DNA of 64,000 nucleotides, from positions 24,983 through 88,982 of the forward strand of contig NZ_FMAD01000018.1 of assembly GCF_900094595.1 (NCBI RefSeq). Direction: 5' to 3'. Both the position numbers and the translations under genes were made by a program. The notes below the pieces were generated by a model. It ran no database searches, was not told the origin of the DNA, and saw only the letters and a list, made by a program, of their open reading frames with translations. How positions within the stretch are numbered: the first letter of the stretch is position 1; each line of letters opens with the position of its first letter. Below, piece by piece: positions 20,723 to 29,181 of this stretch. Source of the DNA: Cupriavidus alkaliphilus. GTDB taxonomy: Bacteria > Pseudomonadota > Gammaproteobacteria > Burkholderiales > Burkholderiaceae.

Positions 20723-21637
20723 ATGACTTTTTTATTCTGGCTGATCTCCCGTTTTCCGCTGCGGCTGCTGCAGGCCGCGGGCGGCACGCTGGGCCTGCTG
20801 ATCGCACGTCTGCCAGGCCGCTATGGCCAGCGCCTGCGGGAGAACTTCCGGCTAGCCTTCCCCGACGCCACCGAAGCGATGATCGACGAGGCCGCCCGTT
20901 CGGCCGGGCGCATGATCATCGAGATGCCTTATTTCTGGAGCCGCTCCCGGATCGGCGCGAAGCTGTACGGCTTCGATGACTACCTGTGGCCCGAACTCGC
21001 CACCCTGCAGGCGCGCGGCAAAGGCCTCATCATCCTGACCCCGCACCTGGGCTGCTTCGAGGTGCTGCCGCAATCCCACGCGCTGCATCGCCCGGTGACG
21101 GCGCTGTTCAAGCCGCCGCACCAGCCGTGGCTGCGCGACTGGATCGAGAAGATGCGCACCCGCCCCAACATGCACATGGCGCCGGCCACGCCGCGCGGCG
21201 TACGCATGCTGGTGAAGGCGCTCAAGCGCGGCCAGGCGGTGGGCATCCTGCCCGACCAGGTGCCCAGCGGCGGCGAAGGCAACTGGGCGCCGTTCTTCGG
21301 CAAGCCCGCCTACACCATGGCGCTGGTGCACCGGCTGCAGCAACTGACCGGCGCGCCGGTGGTGGCGATCTTCGCCGAGCGGCTGCCGCGCGGCGCCGGC
21401 TACCGTGGCCACCTGCGCGTGATCGAAGACGGCGGCATGCTGCCGGACGACCCCGCCGCCGCCGCCGCGGTCATCAACCGCACCATCGAAGAACTGGTGG
21501 CCCTGTGCCCGACGCAATACCTGTGGGGCTACAACCGCTACAAGCAACCCGCCGGAGCGGGCACCCCTGGCACCCCGGACACGCCGGCTACCGAGGGCAC
21601 GGATTCCGAGCCGGCGACTGATCGATCGACTTCATGA
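20723..21637 (+). CDS. lpxL: Lipid A biosynthesis (late) acyltransferase 1
   Basis: A 304-residue inner-membrane acyltransferase of the LpxL/HtrB family, which adds a secondary acyl chain to Kdo2-lipid IVA. A hydrophobic N-terminus (FLFWLISRFPLRLLQAAGG) is the membrane anchor and the catalytic HxxxxE box is HLGCFE at about residue 111. GILPDQVP is the conserved second motif. It carries an unusual C-terminal tail of about 25 residues rich in Gly, Thr, Pro and Asp. Its stop overlaps the next gene as ATGA, so the two acyltransferases are translated together. Confidence 0.93.
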   Translation: MTFLFWLISRFPLRLLQAAGGTLGLLIARLPGRYGQRLRENFRLAFPDATEAMIDEAARSAGRMIIEMPYFWSRSRIGAKLYGFDDYLWPELATLQARGKGLIILTPHLGCFEVLPQSHALHRPVTALFKPPHQPWLRDWIEKMRTRPNMHMAPATPRGVRMLVKALKRGQAVGILPDQVPSGGEGNWAPFFGKPAYTMALVHRLQQLTGAPVVAIFAERLPRGAGYRGHLRVIEDGGMLPDDPAAAAAVINRTIEELVALCPTQYLWGYNRYKQPAGAGTPGTPDTPATEGTDSEPATDRSTS

Positions 21638-22527
21638 GCCGTGTGTTCACGTGGCTCGGCATTGGCCTGCTGACCGTGCTGGGCAAACTGCCCTATCCCT
21701 TCGTCGCGCGCTTCGGCGAGGCGCTGGGCAGCCTGCTGTACCGGATCCCGAGCGAGCGGCGCAAGGTGGTGCAGGCCAACCTGCGCCTGTGCTTTCCGGA
21801 CCGGACCGAGGCCGAGATCGACGCGCTCTCGCGCCAGAGCTTCCGCCTGCTGTTCCGCAGCTTTGCCGAGCGCGGCATCTTCTGGACCGGCAGCGAGGCG
21901 CAGATGCGCCGCTGGGTGCAGATCGACGACCAGGCCGGGCTGGTCGGACTCGACGGCACGCCGCACATCCTCGTGACAATGCACCTGGCGGGCGTGGAAG
22001 CCGGCGCGATCCGGCTCACCATCCACCTGCGCGAGCATGTCGGCCGCTCCGGCGCATCGCTCTATACCAGGCAGAAGAACGCCCTGTTCGACGGCTTCCT
22101 CAAGCAGGCGCGCGGGCGCTTCGGCGCCAACATGATCTCGCGCAACGACAGCGCGCGCGACATCCTGCGCTGCCTCAAGAAGGGCGAGGCGCTGCAGCTG
22201 ATCGCCGACATGGACTTCGGCGAGCGCGATTCCGAGTTCGTGCCGTTCTTCGGCGTGCAGGCGCTGACGCTGACCTCGGTCTCGCGGCTGGCGCGCCTGA
22301 CCGGCGCCAGGGTGGTGCCGATCTACACCGAGATGCTGCCCGACTACCAGGGCTACGTGCTGCGCGTGCTGCCGGCGTGGGAGGACTACCCGGGCGCCAG
22401 CGTGACCGACGACACGCGCCGCATGAACGCCTTCTTCGAGGACTGCATCCGCCCGCGCGTGCCTGAGTACTATTGGGTCCACAAGCGCTTCAAGCACCGC
22501 CTGCCAGGCGAGCCCGAGATCTACTGA
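21634..22527 (+). CDS. Lipid A biosynthesis (late) acyltransferase 2
   Basis: A 297-residue second member of the LpxL/LpxM family. N-terminal hydrophobic anchor (VFTWLGIGLLTVLGKLPYPF), the catalytic box HLAGVE near residue 114, and LQLIADMDFGERDSEFVPFF as the substrate segment. The C-terminal YYWVHKRFKHRLPGEPEIY is typical of the family. It differs strongly from the first copy, so the two probably add different secondary chains. It is translationally coupled to the first by a 4-base overlap. Confidence 0.92.
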   Translation: MSRVFTWLGIGLLTVLGKLPYPFVARFGEALGSLLYRIPSERRKVVQANLRLCFPDRTEAEIDALSRQSFRLLFRSFAERGIFWTGSEAQMRRWVQIDDQAGLVGLDGTPHILVTMHLAGVEAGAIRLTIHLREHVGRSGASLYTRQKNALFDGFLKQARGRFGANMISRNDSARDILRCLKKGEALQLIADMDFGERDSEFVPFFGVQALTLTSVSRLARLTGARVVPIYTEMLPDYQGYVLRVLPAWEDYPGASVTDDTRRMNAFFEDCIRPRVPEYYWVHKRFKHRLPGEPEIY

Positions 22528-22556
22528 GCGCGCCGGCACGTCCGGCGCCGCGCCGC

Positions 22557-22562
22557 TACAAT
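22557..22562 (+). promoter_or_regulatory. Putative -10 element close to the dapF start
   Basis: TACAAT ends only seven bases before the dapF ATG, and no ribosome site is present. If used, transcription would begin at or next to the start codon, giving a leaderless mRNA. No good -35 box is present 17 bases upstream. Confidence 0.4.
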
Positions 22563-22569
22563 CCCCACC

Positions 22570-23436
22570 ATGAAACTCAAGTTCACCAAGATGCATGGCG
22601 CGGGCAACGACTTTGTCGTGCTCGACGGCATCCACCAGCACATCGACCTGACCCCGGCGCAGTGGCGCGCGCTGGCCAGCCGGCATTTCGGCGTGGGCGC
22701 GGACCAGATCCTGATCGTCGAGAAGCCGACGCGCCCGGACGTCGATTTCCGCTACCGCATCGTCAATGCCGATGGCAGCGAGGTCGAGCACTGCGGCAAT
22801 GGCGCGCGCTGCTTCGTGCGCTTTGTCACCGAGCAGGGCATGACCGACAAGCGTTCGGTGCGCGTCGAGGTGATGAACGGCGTGATCACGCTGACGCTGC
22901 AGGACGATGGCCAGGTCACGGTCGACATGGGCGCGCCCGAGCTGGAGCCGGCGCGCGTGCCGTTCCTCGCCCAGGGCCTGCCCACGCATGCCGAGGGCGC
23001 CGACACGCTGTACGGCCTCGAGGTCAACGGCCGCACCGAATGGATCTCGGCGGTGTCGATGGGCAACCCGCACGCGGTGCAGGTGGTGGACGACGTCGAG
23101 AACTTCCCGGTACTGCAGGACGGCCCGGTGATCGAGCACCACCCGGCCTTCCCGAACCGCGTCAACGCCGGCTTCATGCAGGTGGTTGACCGCCACGCCA
23201 TCCGCCTGCGCGTCTACGAGCGCGGCGCCGGCGAGACCCTGGCCTGCGGCACCGGCGCCTGCGCGGCGGTGGTGGCCGGGATCCGGCGCGGCCTGCTGGA
23301 TTCGCCGGTGCGGGTCCACACCCATGGCGGCGAGCTGACCATTGCCTGGGGCGGCGGCGCGGAACCGGTGCGCATGACCGGCCCGGCCACCACCGTGTTC
23401 GAAGGCAGCATTGACCTGACGGCCCTGCCGGCCTGA
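22570..23436 (+). CDS. dapF: Diaminopimelate epimerase
   Basis: A 288-residue enzyme that interconverts LL- and meso-diaminopimelate for lysine and peptidoglycan. The two catalytic cysteines are in EHCGNGARC (about residue 76) and LACGTGACAAVV (about residue 221); the start KFTKMHGAGNDFVVLDG is classical. Length is normal. The upstream gap to the acyltransferase is 42 bases and holds a possible -10 box, so dapF may have its own promoter. A weak GGGGC/GCCCC hairpin with three Ts follows at 23441-23460. Confidence 0.98.
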   Translation: MKLKFTKMHGAGNDFVVLDGIHQHIDLTPAQWRALASRHFGVGADQILIVEKPTRPDVDFRYRIVNADGSEVEHCGNGARCFVRFVTEQGMTDKRSVRVEVMNGVITLTLQDDGQVTVDMGAPELEPARVPFLAQGLPTHAEGADTLYGLEVNGRTEWISAVSMGNPHAVQVVDDVENFPVLQDGPVIEHHPAFPNRVNAGFMQVVDRHAIRLRVYERGAGETLACGTGACAAVVAGIRRGLLDSPVRVHTHGGELTIAWGGGAEPVRMTGPATTVFEGSIDLTALPA

Positions 23437-23535
23437 CCATAGGGGCTGCGCGCCCCCTTTGCCCATCCCGCGTTGCAGCGCAGTCCCGGGGCGCCCGATT
23501 CCCTGATCCCGCAGATCATCGCGAATGGAGCGCCC

Positions 23536-24345
23536 ATGCCGCTGGACGATTTCCGCATCACCTCGGGCAAGCAATTCCGCCTTGCCGACTTCGACCCGGG
23601 CAGCAAGCCGCTGTCATGCGGCAAGAAAGAAGAAGACCTGGCCCGCATCATCGAGCTGAGCAACGCGCTCGACGCGCAGCAGGACATCTTCTATGCCGAG
23701 CACCGCCGCAAGCTGCTGGTGGTGCTGCAAGGCATGGATACCAGCGGCAAGGACGGCACCGTGCGGGGCGTGTTCCGCAGCTTCGATCCGCTGGGCATCC
23801 GCGTGGTGGGCTTCAAGGCGCCGTCACCCGAGGAGCTGGCGCGCGATTTCCTGTGGCGCATCCACCTGCAGGTGCCGAAGTCGGGCGAGATCGTGGTGTT
23901 CAACCGCAGCCACTACGAAGACGTGCTGGTCTCGCGCGTGCACCACTGGATCGACGCCGCCGAATGCGAACGGCGCTACCGCCAGATCCGCGAATTCGAG
24001 TCGATGCTGACCGAGACCGGCACCACCATCATCAAGTGCTTCCTGCATATTTCGCGCGACGAGCAGAAGTCACGGCTCGAGGCACGGCTGGCGGACCCGG
24101 AGAAGCACTGGAAGTTCGATACCCAGGACCTTGCCGAGCGCAAGCACTGGAAGGCCTACATGGACGCCTACGAGGCCGCGATCATGGCCACCAGCACGCC
24201 CGAGTGCCCCTGGTACGTGGTGCCGGCCGATTCCAAGACGCACCGCAACCTGATGGTGGCCGAGATCATGACCAAAGTCTTCGAGGACCTGAAGCCGGCT
24301 TATCCGCCGGCGCGTCCGGAACTGGCCAGCATCAAGGTCGACTGA
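23536..24345 (+). CDS. ppk2: Polyphosphate kinase 2 family protein
   Basis: A 269-residue P-loop kinase of the PPK2 family, which moves phosphate between polyphosphate and nucleoside mono- or diphosphates. Walker A is GMDTSGKDG (about residues 68-76), Walker B VFNRSHYEDVLVSRVH, and the lid has the SRLEARLADPEKHWKF segment. The short single-domain length and the N-terminal GSKPLSCGKKEEDLARI suit the class that makes ADP/ATP from AMP/ADP, but the class assignment is inference. The ATG at 23536 follows ATGGAG. It is separated from dapF by about 100 bases. Confidence 0.93.
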   Translation: MPLDDFRITSGKQFRLADFDPGSKPLSCGKKEEDLARIIELSNALDAQQDIFYAEHRRKLLVVLQGMDTSGKDGTVRGVFRSFDPLGIRVVGFKAPSPEELARDFLWRIHLQVPKSGEIVVFNRSHYEDVLVSRVHHWIDAAECERRYRQIREFESMLTETGTTIIKCFLHISRDEQKSRLEARLADPEKHWKFDTQDLAERKHWKAYMDAYEAAIMATSTPECPWYVVPADSKTHRNLMVAEIMTKVFEDLKPAYPPARPELASIKVD

Positions 24346-24366
24346 GCCGGCGCGCGCCGGCCGGGC

Positions 24367-25674
24367 TCAGCCGCCGTTGCCGCGATGCACGTCGTGCGTG
24401 ACGAAGGGCTGCTCGCGGCTGGGCATGGCCAGCCATTGCGGATGGCGCAGCGTCTGGCGGATATCCTCCAGCCCGCTGGTCCAGTGCTCATGCATGGTCA
24501 GCGGGCCGAACTGGTAGTCCTTGGCCAGGTTCTCGAACGACTTGTCGCGGTAGATCAGCTGGATCACGTTGCGGCGCGCATCGCACGACTGCTCGGCCGC
24601 GCGGCGGTACCAGTCGTTGTCGCGCCTGGATTGCGGCACCAGCGCCATCACCTCGTTGAGCATGCGGCGCAGGTTCTGCTGCTCGCGCATATAGTCGGTG
24701 ATGGCCCGGGTGCGGCTGGAATACTGGATGTCCTTCTGGCGCTCGGCCACATCGATCAGGTCGTGCGGCAGCTTGCCGCGCGCGCTCCACAGGTCGACCT
24801 GGAAGATCAGCGCGTCGCGCCGCGGCTGCGCGGTCAGCACCTCGGCCAGCGGCGTATTCGAGACCAGCCCCCCGTCCCAGTAGTATTCGCCATCGATCTC
24901 CACCGCCGGAAACCCCGGCGGCAGCGCCCCCGAGGCCATGAAATGCTCGGGGCAGAGCTTGTCGCGGGTATTGTCGAAGTAGGCGAAGTTGCCGGTGCGC
25001 ACGTTGACCGCGCCCACCGAGACCCGCATCAGGTCAGGGCGATGGTTGATCAGGTCGAAGTCGGCAAAGCGCTCCAGCGTGGCCTTCAGCGGCTTGGTGT
25101 CGTAGAAGCTGGCATGGGTCGGGTCCGAGTAGCGCGACATCAGCGCCGGCCAGCTGCGCGGCTGGAAGAAGCCGCGCTGGCCCTCCAGCATGGCGCGCGC
25201 CGCGTGCAGGCCGTCGAACCAGATCCGCATCGGCTCGGGCCAGCTGGCCGCTTCGTCGGCAAACCAGGTGTAGGACAGGCTGGGCAGCCACGGCTGCGCG
25301 CAGATGTGCTCCCAGAACGCCCGCAGCTGCTCCACCCGGCGCTGCGGCGGATTGCCGGCGATGATGGCCGCGTTCAACGCACCGATCGAAATGCCGGCGA
25401 CCCAGTTGGGGAAGATGCCGCCGTCGGCGAGGCCCTGGTACACGCCGGCCTGGTAGGCACCCAATGCCCCGCCGCCCTGCAGCACGAGCGCGCGCACGGC
25501 GTAGGCCTCGTGCGCGGGCCGGTCGGGGGCCTTGGCGGCCTGGCGCACCGGCTTGCGCGGCCGCACCTGGGCGCCGCGCTCGGCCAGCGATTCGCCGTTG
25601 GCGGCGGACTCCGCCGTTGGGGACGGCGTTGCCGCCTGCCGCACTGCCCGTTCCTGCCGCTCCTTTGCCGCCAC
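24367..25674 (-). CDS. Patatin-like phospholipase with DUF3734
   Basis: A 435-residue protein. After a charged, alanine-rich leader of about 55 residues, the patatin domain shows the oxyanion motif LQGGGALGAYQAGVYQG, the catalytic serine in GISIGALNAA and the catalytic aspartate in WDGGLVSNTPL. The C-terminal part (about 320-435) is the DUF3734 region common in proteobacterial patatins. Acyl hydrolase activity is expected; the substrate is unknown. I chose the GTG at 25674 because GGAGGGAG lies six bases upstream; an upstream TTG at 25722 has no better site. It ends tail to tail with ppk2. Confidence 0.9.
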   Translation of the reverse strand: MAAKERQERAVRQAATPSPTAESAANGESLAERGAQVRPRKPVRQAAKAPDRPAHEAYAVRALVLQGGGALGAYQAGVYQGLADGGIFPNWVAGISIGALNAAIIAGNPPQRRVEQLRAFWEHICAQPWLPSLSYTWFADEAASWPEPMRIWFDGLHAARAMLEGQRGFFQPRSWPALMSRYSDPTHASFYDTKPLKATLERFADFDLINHRPDLMRVSVGAVNVRTGNFAYFDNTRDKLCPEHFMASGALPPGFPAVEIDGEYYWDGGLVSNTPLAEVLTAQPRRDALIFQVDLWSARGKLPHDLIDVAERQKDIQYSSRTRAITDYMREQQNLRRMLNEVMALVPQSRRDNDWYRRAAEQSCDARRNVIQLIYRDKSFENLAKDYQFGPLTMHEHWTSGLEDIRQTLRHPQWLAMPSREQPFVTHDVHRGNGG

Positions 25675-25764
25675 GCCGCGCTCCCTCCCAGTCAGAAAGT
25701 CAGCCGTGTGCCTACCGGCCAAGCCTCGGGCGCTGCCTGCCAGCGCCCGATCTCTACAACGGTT

Positions 25765-26469
25765 TCAGACGCCGTAGCGCTGACGATAGGCCGCCACCGC
25801 CTCGCGCGAGGCGCCCAGGGCCGGGTCCTGCGAGGCATCGAGATAGGCCAGCAGGTCCTTCAGGCTGGCGATGGCGATCACCGGGATGCCGAATTCGCGC
25901 TGCACGTCCTGCACCGCCGAATGGGTGCCGACCTGCTCGGCAGTGCCGCTCTTTTCCATGCGGTCCAGCGCGATCAGCACCGCGGCGGGCTCGGCGCCGG
26001 CCGCGCGGATCAGGTTCACCGACTCACGTACCGAGGTGCCGGCGGAGATCACGTCGTCGACGATCACCACCTTGCCCTGCAGCTTCGCCCCGACCAGCGT
26101 GCCGCCCTCGCCATGGTCCTTGGCTTCCTTGCGGTTGTAGGCGAAGCCGACATCACGTCCCATGCCGGCCAGCGCCACCGCCGTCGCCGACGCCAGGGTG
26201 ATGCCCTTGTACGCCGGCCCGAACAGCACGTCGAACTGCACGCCCGAGGCCAGCAGGGTTTTCGCATAGAATTGCGCCACCTGGCCCAGCATGCCGCCCT
26301 GGTTGAACAGGCCGGCATTGAAGAAGTAAGGCGACTTGCGCCCGGCCTTGGTGACGAACTCGCCGAACGACAGCACGCCCGCGTCGAGCGCAAAGCGAAT
26401 AAAGGTCTGGCTGAGGTCATTGCCAGCGTTATCTGCACTAAGGGCGGCCGGGTTCTGCTGCGTCATCAT
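25765..26469 (-). CDS. pyrE: Orotate phosphoribosyltransferase
   Basis: A 234-residue enzyme of pyrimidine synthesis that joins orotate to PRPP. The PRPP-binding signature VVIVDDVISAGTS lies at about residues 133-145, FGPAYKGITLA binds orotate, and FAYNRKEAKDHGEGG is the flexible catalytic loop with its lysines. The ATG at 26469 (MMTQQN) could also be the ATG three bases in. Its start faces the xth start only 27 bases away. About 20 residues precede the usual PyrE start. Confidence 0.97.
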   Translation of the reverse strand: MMTQQNPAALSADNAGNDLSQTFIRFALDAGVLSFGEFVTKAGRKSPYFFNAGLFNQGGMLGQVAQFYAKTLLASGVQFDVLFGPAYKGITLASATAVALAGMGRDVGFAYNRKEAKDHGEGGTLVGAKLQGKVVIVDDVISAGTSVRESVNLIRAAGAEPAAVLIALDRMEKSGTAEQVGTHSAVQDVQREFGIPVIAIASLKDLLAYLDASQDPALGASREAVAAYRQRYGV

Positions 26470-26496
26470 TTCTCTCTGAATTCAAAATTTCCCCGA

Positions 26497-27273
26497 ATGT
26501 TACGGATTATCAGCGCCAACCTCAACGGCATCCGCTCCGCGTCGAAGAAGGGCTTTTTCGACTGGATGGGCAAGCAGGACGCAGACATGGTCTGCGTGCA
26601 GGAACTGAAGGCGCAGGCCGCCGACATGACGGAAGCGTTCCTGGCGCCACATGGCTACCACGGCTTCTTCCATTACGCCGAGAAGAAGGGCTACAGCGGT
26701 GTCGGGCTCTACACGCGCCACAAGCCCGAGCGGGTCCTCACCGGTTTCGGCAATGCCGAATTCGATAGCGAGGGCCGCTATGTGGAAGTGCAGTATCCGC
26801 ACCTGGCGGTGATTTCGGTGTACGTGCCTTCCGGCTCGAGCGGCGAGGAACGCCAGCTGGCCAAGTTCCGCTTCATGGAAGCGTTCCTGCCGCATTTGCT
26901 GCAGCTGAAGGCGAGCGGGCGCGAGATCGTGCTGTGCGGCGACGTCAACATCGCGCACAAGGAAATCGACATCAAGAACTGGAAGGGCAACCTGAAGAAT
27001 TCAGGGTTCCTGCCGGAAGAGCGCGCCTGGATCGGCGAGCTGTTCGACGTGCACGGCTATGTCGACGTGTTCCGCAAGCTGGATCCGCGTCCGGACCAGT
27101 ACACATGGTGGAGCAACCGCGGCCAGGCCTATGCCAAGAACGTGGGGTGGCGCATCGACTACCACCTCGCCACGCCGAAGATCGCCGACACCGCGCAGCT
27201 GTGCTCGATCTACAAGGACGAGAAGTTCAGCGACCACGCGCCGCTGTCGATCGACTATAACTTTCCGCTCTGA
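26497..27273 (+). CDS. xthA: Exodeoxyribonuclease III
   Basis: A 258-residue AP endonuclease/3'-5' exonuclease of the ExoIII family for base excision repair. The standard start MLRIISANLNGIRSASKKGF, the metal-binding VCVQELKAQ, the catalytic GDVNIAHKEIDI and the C-terminal KFSDHAPLSIDY are all visible. The same frame stays open far upstream across pyrE and the patatin gene, but that reading is antisense to them and has no ExoIII similarity. There is no ribosome site before the ATG, and only 27 bases separate it from pyrE, so promoter and leader must overlap pyrE. Confidence 0.97.
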   Translation: MLRIISANLNGIRSASKKGFFDWMGKQDADMVCVQELKAQAADMTEAFLAPHGYHGFFHYAEKKGYSGVGLYTRHKPERVLTGFGNAEFDSEGRYVEVQYPHLAVISVYVPSGSSGEERQLAKFRFMEAFLPHLLQLKASGREIVLCGDVNIAHKEIDIKNWKGNLKNSGFLPEERAWIGELFDVHGYVDVFRKLDPRPDQYTWWSNRGQAYAKNVGWRIDYHLATPKIADTAQLCSIYKDEKFSDHAPLSIDYNFPL

Positions 27274-27281
27274 CAGCGGGC

Positions 27282-27683
27282 TCAGGCCGCCCGGATTTCC
27301 GCGAGGAGCTCCGGGTGATGGTCGAGCAGCTTCAGGAGCTTGATGAGGGCCAGCGGAGGTTTGGTCTTGCCGGTTTCGTAGCGGGAGAAGCCGTTGACAC
27401 CACCGCCAAATATCTCTCCTGCCTCGCGCTGGTCCAGGCGCAGTTTCTTGCGCACGCTGACGATATAGGCCGGATCGACGAATGCCGCGTTGACCTCTCG
27501 GTTGAATGCGTTCATCCGCTTCATTACGCGGTCACTCTCCTCGAAGTCAGTCAGGTATTCTCCACACGCCGAGCAGAATTCGCCGCGGACCTGCTCAATC
27601 ACGGTGGTTTCACCGCGATAGGTGTGTGGAACATCCCGGACACCAGCCACCAGCTCGGCACCGCCGCAGGTCGGACATCTCAT
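27282..27683 (-). CDS. mqsA: MqsA-family antitoxin
   Basis: A 133-residue protein with an N-terminal zinc domain (CPTC at residues 3-6 and CSAC at about 37-40) and a C-terminal helix-turn-helix (about 72-133, with the recognition segment GGGVNGFSRYETGKT). This is the MqsA layout, in which the zinc domain binds the toxin and the HTH binds the operator. It follows mqsR by 13 bases with a GGAG site. It ends 8 bases from the convergent xthA stop. Confidence 0.93.
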   Translation of the reverse strand: MRCPTCGGAELVAGVRDVPHTYRGETTVIEQVRGEFCSACGEYLTDFEESDRVMKRMNAFNREVNAAFVDPAYIVSVRKKLRLDQREAGEIFGGGVNGFSRYETGKTKPPLALIKLLKLLDHHPELLAEIRAA

Positions 27684-27696
27684 TGTGCAACTCCGT

Positions 27697-27993
27697 TCAT
27701 CGTGCCTTGAACGTCACGACCAGCAGGCCTGCGCTCACGGTCAGCTTGAGGTAGACCCAGCCATACCGCGTCAGGGGACGGTACACGTCCTGCCAGACAG
27801 TATGGTCTGCATGGGTGGTCATGCTCTTGTAGAAGTCGGACGGCTTTAACGCCTCGATTGCGTCAAGCAACCCGGCCATGTCGAACCCGAGCGCCGCGGC
27901 CCCATCGCGCGCAGATCGTGTCAGCGTGACTTGTCTGGCCGCCACTAGCTCGCGGACCCGCCACAGCGGGTAATGCGCCGTCCCCTTCTCCAT
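27697..27993 (-). CDS. mqsR: MqsR-family mRNA interferase toxin
   Basis: A 98-residue toxin of the RelE-like MqsR family, which cleaves mRNA, mostly at GCU in E. coli. The segment SDFYKSMTTHADHTVWQDVY (about residues 52-71) is the family core, followed by VYLKLTV and VVTFK strands. Toxin before antitoxin is the unusual gene order shared with E. coli mqsRA. A palindromic operator lies 7 bases upstream of the ATG. Confidence 0.93.
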   Translation of the reverse strand: MEKGTAHYPLWRVRELVAARQVTLTRSARDGAAALGFDMAGLLDAIEALKPSDFYKSMTTHADHTVWQDVYRPLTRYGWVYLKLTVSAGLLVVTFKAR

Positions 27994-28000
27994 GTAAACT

Positions 28001-28013
28001 AACCTAGTAGGTT
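28001..28013. promoter_or_regulatory. MqsA operator palindrome
   Basis: AACCTAGTAGGTT fits the AACCT-N3-AGGTT operator described for E. coli MqsA. It lies seven bases before the mqsR start and would place the repressor over the promoter/start region, giving autorepression. Flanking T and A extend the palindrome by one pair. Confidence 0.88.
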
Positions 28014-28092
28014 AAATCCCGCAAGCCGCGAACTGTGCCAAAGCGCGGGACTCCAATCGGTACAAACCCCTGCGACAGGCACCCATCCCCGC

Positions 28093-28098
28093 TACAAT
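28093..28098 (+). promoter_or_regulatory. Putative -10 element of argC
   Basis: TACAAT lies 66 bases before the argC start. The upstream TGCGAC is a poor -35 at 16 bases spacing. It would give a leader of about 60 bases with a GC-rich 5' end. Confidence 0.4.
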
Positions 28099-28164
28099 GC
28101 GGGTTCGCCCCTGCGCCTGGCAGGAGAGGTTTCGCATTCCCGCATTTCAAAGAGCGAGTCAGCC

Positions 28165-29112
28165 ATGGTTTTCAAAGTGTTCGTCGATGGTCAGGAAGGC
28201 ACCACCGGTCTCCGGCTGCTTGACTATCTTTCCGGTCGTGCCGACGTGGAACTGCTGCGCATTGCCGAAGACAAGCGCAAGGACCCGGCCGAACGAGCAC
28301 GCTTCCTGAACGCCGCCGACGTCGCCTTCCTGTGCCTGCCCGACGTGGCCTCGCGCGAGGCGGTGTCGCTGGTGACCAACCCCAACACCTGCGTGATCGA
28401 CGCCAGCACGGCGTTCCGCACCGCCGACAACTGGGCCTACGGCCTGCCCGAACTGGCGCGCGGCCAGCGCGACAAGATCCGCGCCAGCAAGCGCATCGCG
28501 GTGCCGGGTTGCCATGCCAGCGCCTTCGTGCTGGCGGTGCGTCCGCTGGTGGATGCCGGCGTGCTGCCGGCCGACTACCCGCTGTCGGCGTTCTCGCTGA
28601 CCGGCTACAGCGGCGGCGGCAAATCGATGATTGCCGAGTTCGAAGCCGGCGGTAACCCGAAGCTGGATAGCCCGCGCCCGTACGCACTGGGCCTGGAGCA
28701 CAAGCACCTGCCGGAAATGCGCGTGCAGGCTGGCCTCACGCAGGCGCCGATCTTCAACCCCATCGTCGGCAATTTCCTGAAGGGCCTGGCGGTGACGGTG
28801 CCCGTGTTCGCCGAGCGCCTGGCGCGCAAGGTCAGCCCCGAGCAGATCGTCGAGATCTATCGCCAGCACTACGAAGGCGAGCAGTTCGTGCGCGTGATGC
28901 CGTACAACAGCGCCGACAATCTCGACGGCGGTTTCTTCGATGTGCAGGCCAACAACGATACCAACCGCGTCGACCTGTTCGTGTTCGGCAACGCCGAGCG
29001 CCTGAACCTGGTGGCGCGCCTGGACAACCTGGGCAAGGGCGCGGCCGGCGCGGCGGTGCAATGCATGAACGTGCATGTGGGCGCCGACGAGGCCAGCGGA
29101 CTGCGCGCCTGA
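28165..29112 (+). CDS. argC: N-acetyl-gamma-glutamyl-phosphate reductase (short type)
   Basis: A 315-residue NADPH enzyme of arginine synthesis. It is the short (type 2) ArgC: VFVDGQEGTTGLRLLDYL at the N-terminus, the catalytic cysteine in VPGCHASAFVLAVRPLV (about residue 117), SGGGKSMI and LEHKHLPEM with the conserved histidine. argB, the preceding step of the pathway, is at 41.4-42.4 kb in this window but not linked in an operon. A strong terminator follows. Confidence 0.96.
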   Translation: MVFKVFVDGQEGTTGLRLLDYLSGRADVELLRIAEDKRKDPAERARFLNAADVAFLCLPDVASREAVSLVTNPNTCVIDASTAFRTADNWAYGLPELARGQRDKIRASKRIAVPGCHASAFVLAVRPLVDAGVLPADYPLSAFSLTGYSGGGKSMIAEFEAGGNPKLDSPRPYALGLEHKHLPEMRVQAGLTQAPIFNPIVGNFLKGLAVTVPVFAERLARKVSPEQIVEIYRQHYEGEQFVRVMPYNSADNLDGGFFDVQANNDTNRVDLFVFGNAERLNLVARLDNLGKGAAGAAVQCMNVHVGADEASGLRA

Positions 29113-29132
29113 AGCCTGCCGTTCCCGCACGT

Positions 29133-29160
29133 CAAAAAAGCCGGCACTGCCGGCTTTTTT
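29133..29160 (+). terminator. Rho-independent terminator after argC
   Basis: AAAAAAGCCGGCA pairs with GCCGGCTTTTTT around a short loop, 21 bases after the argC stop. The flanking A- and T-runs make it bidirectional, so it may also stop transcription of the convergent subtilase gene. Confidence 0.92.
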
Positions 29161-29181
29161 GTTGGACCTCGCGGCCGCCGC

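Noticed and set aside
24385..26496. An upstream extension of xthA of about 700 codons in the same frame
   Set aside because: It runs antisense through the patatin and pyrE genes; ExoIII begins at the standard MLRIISANLNG.
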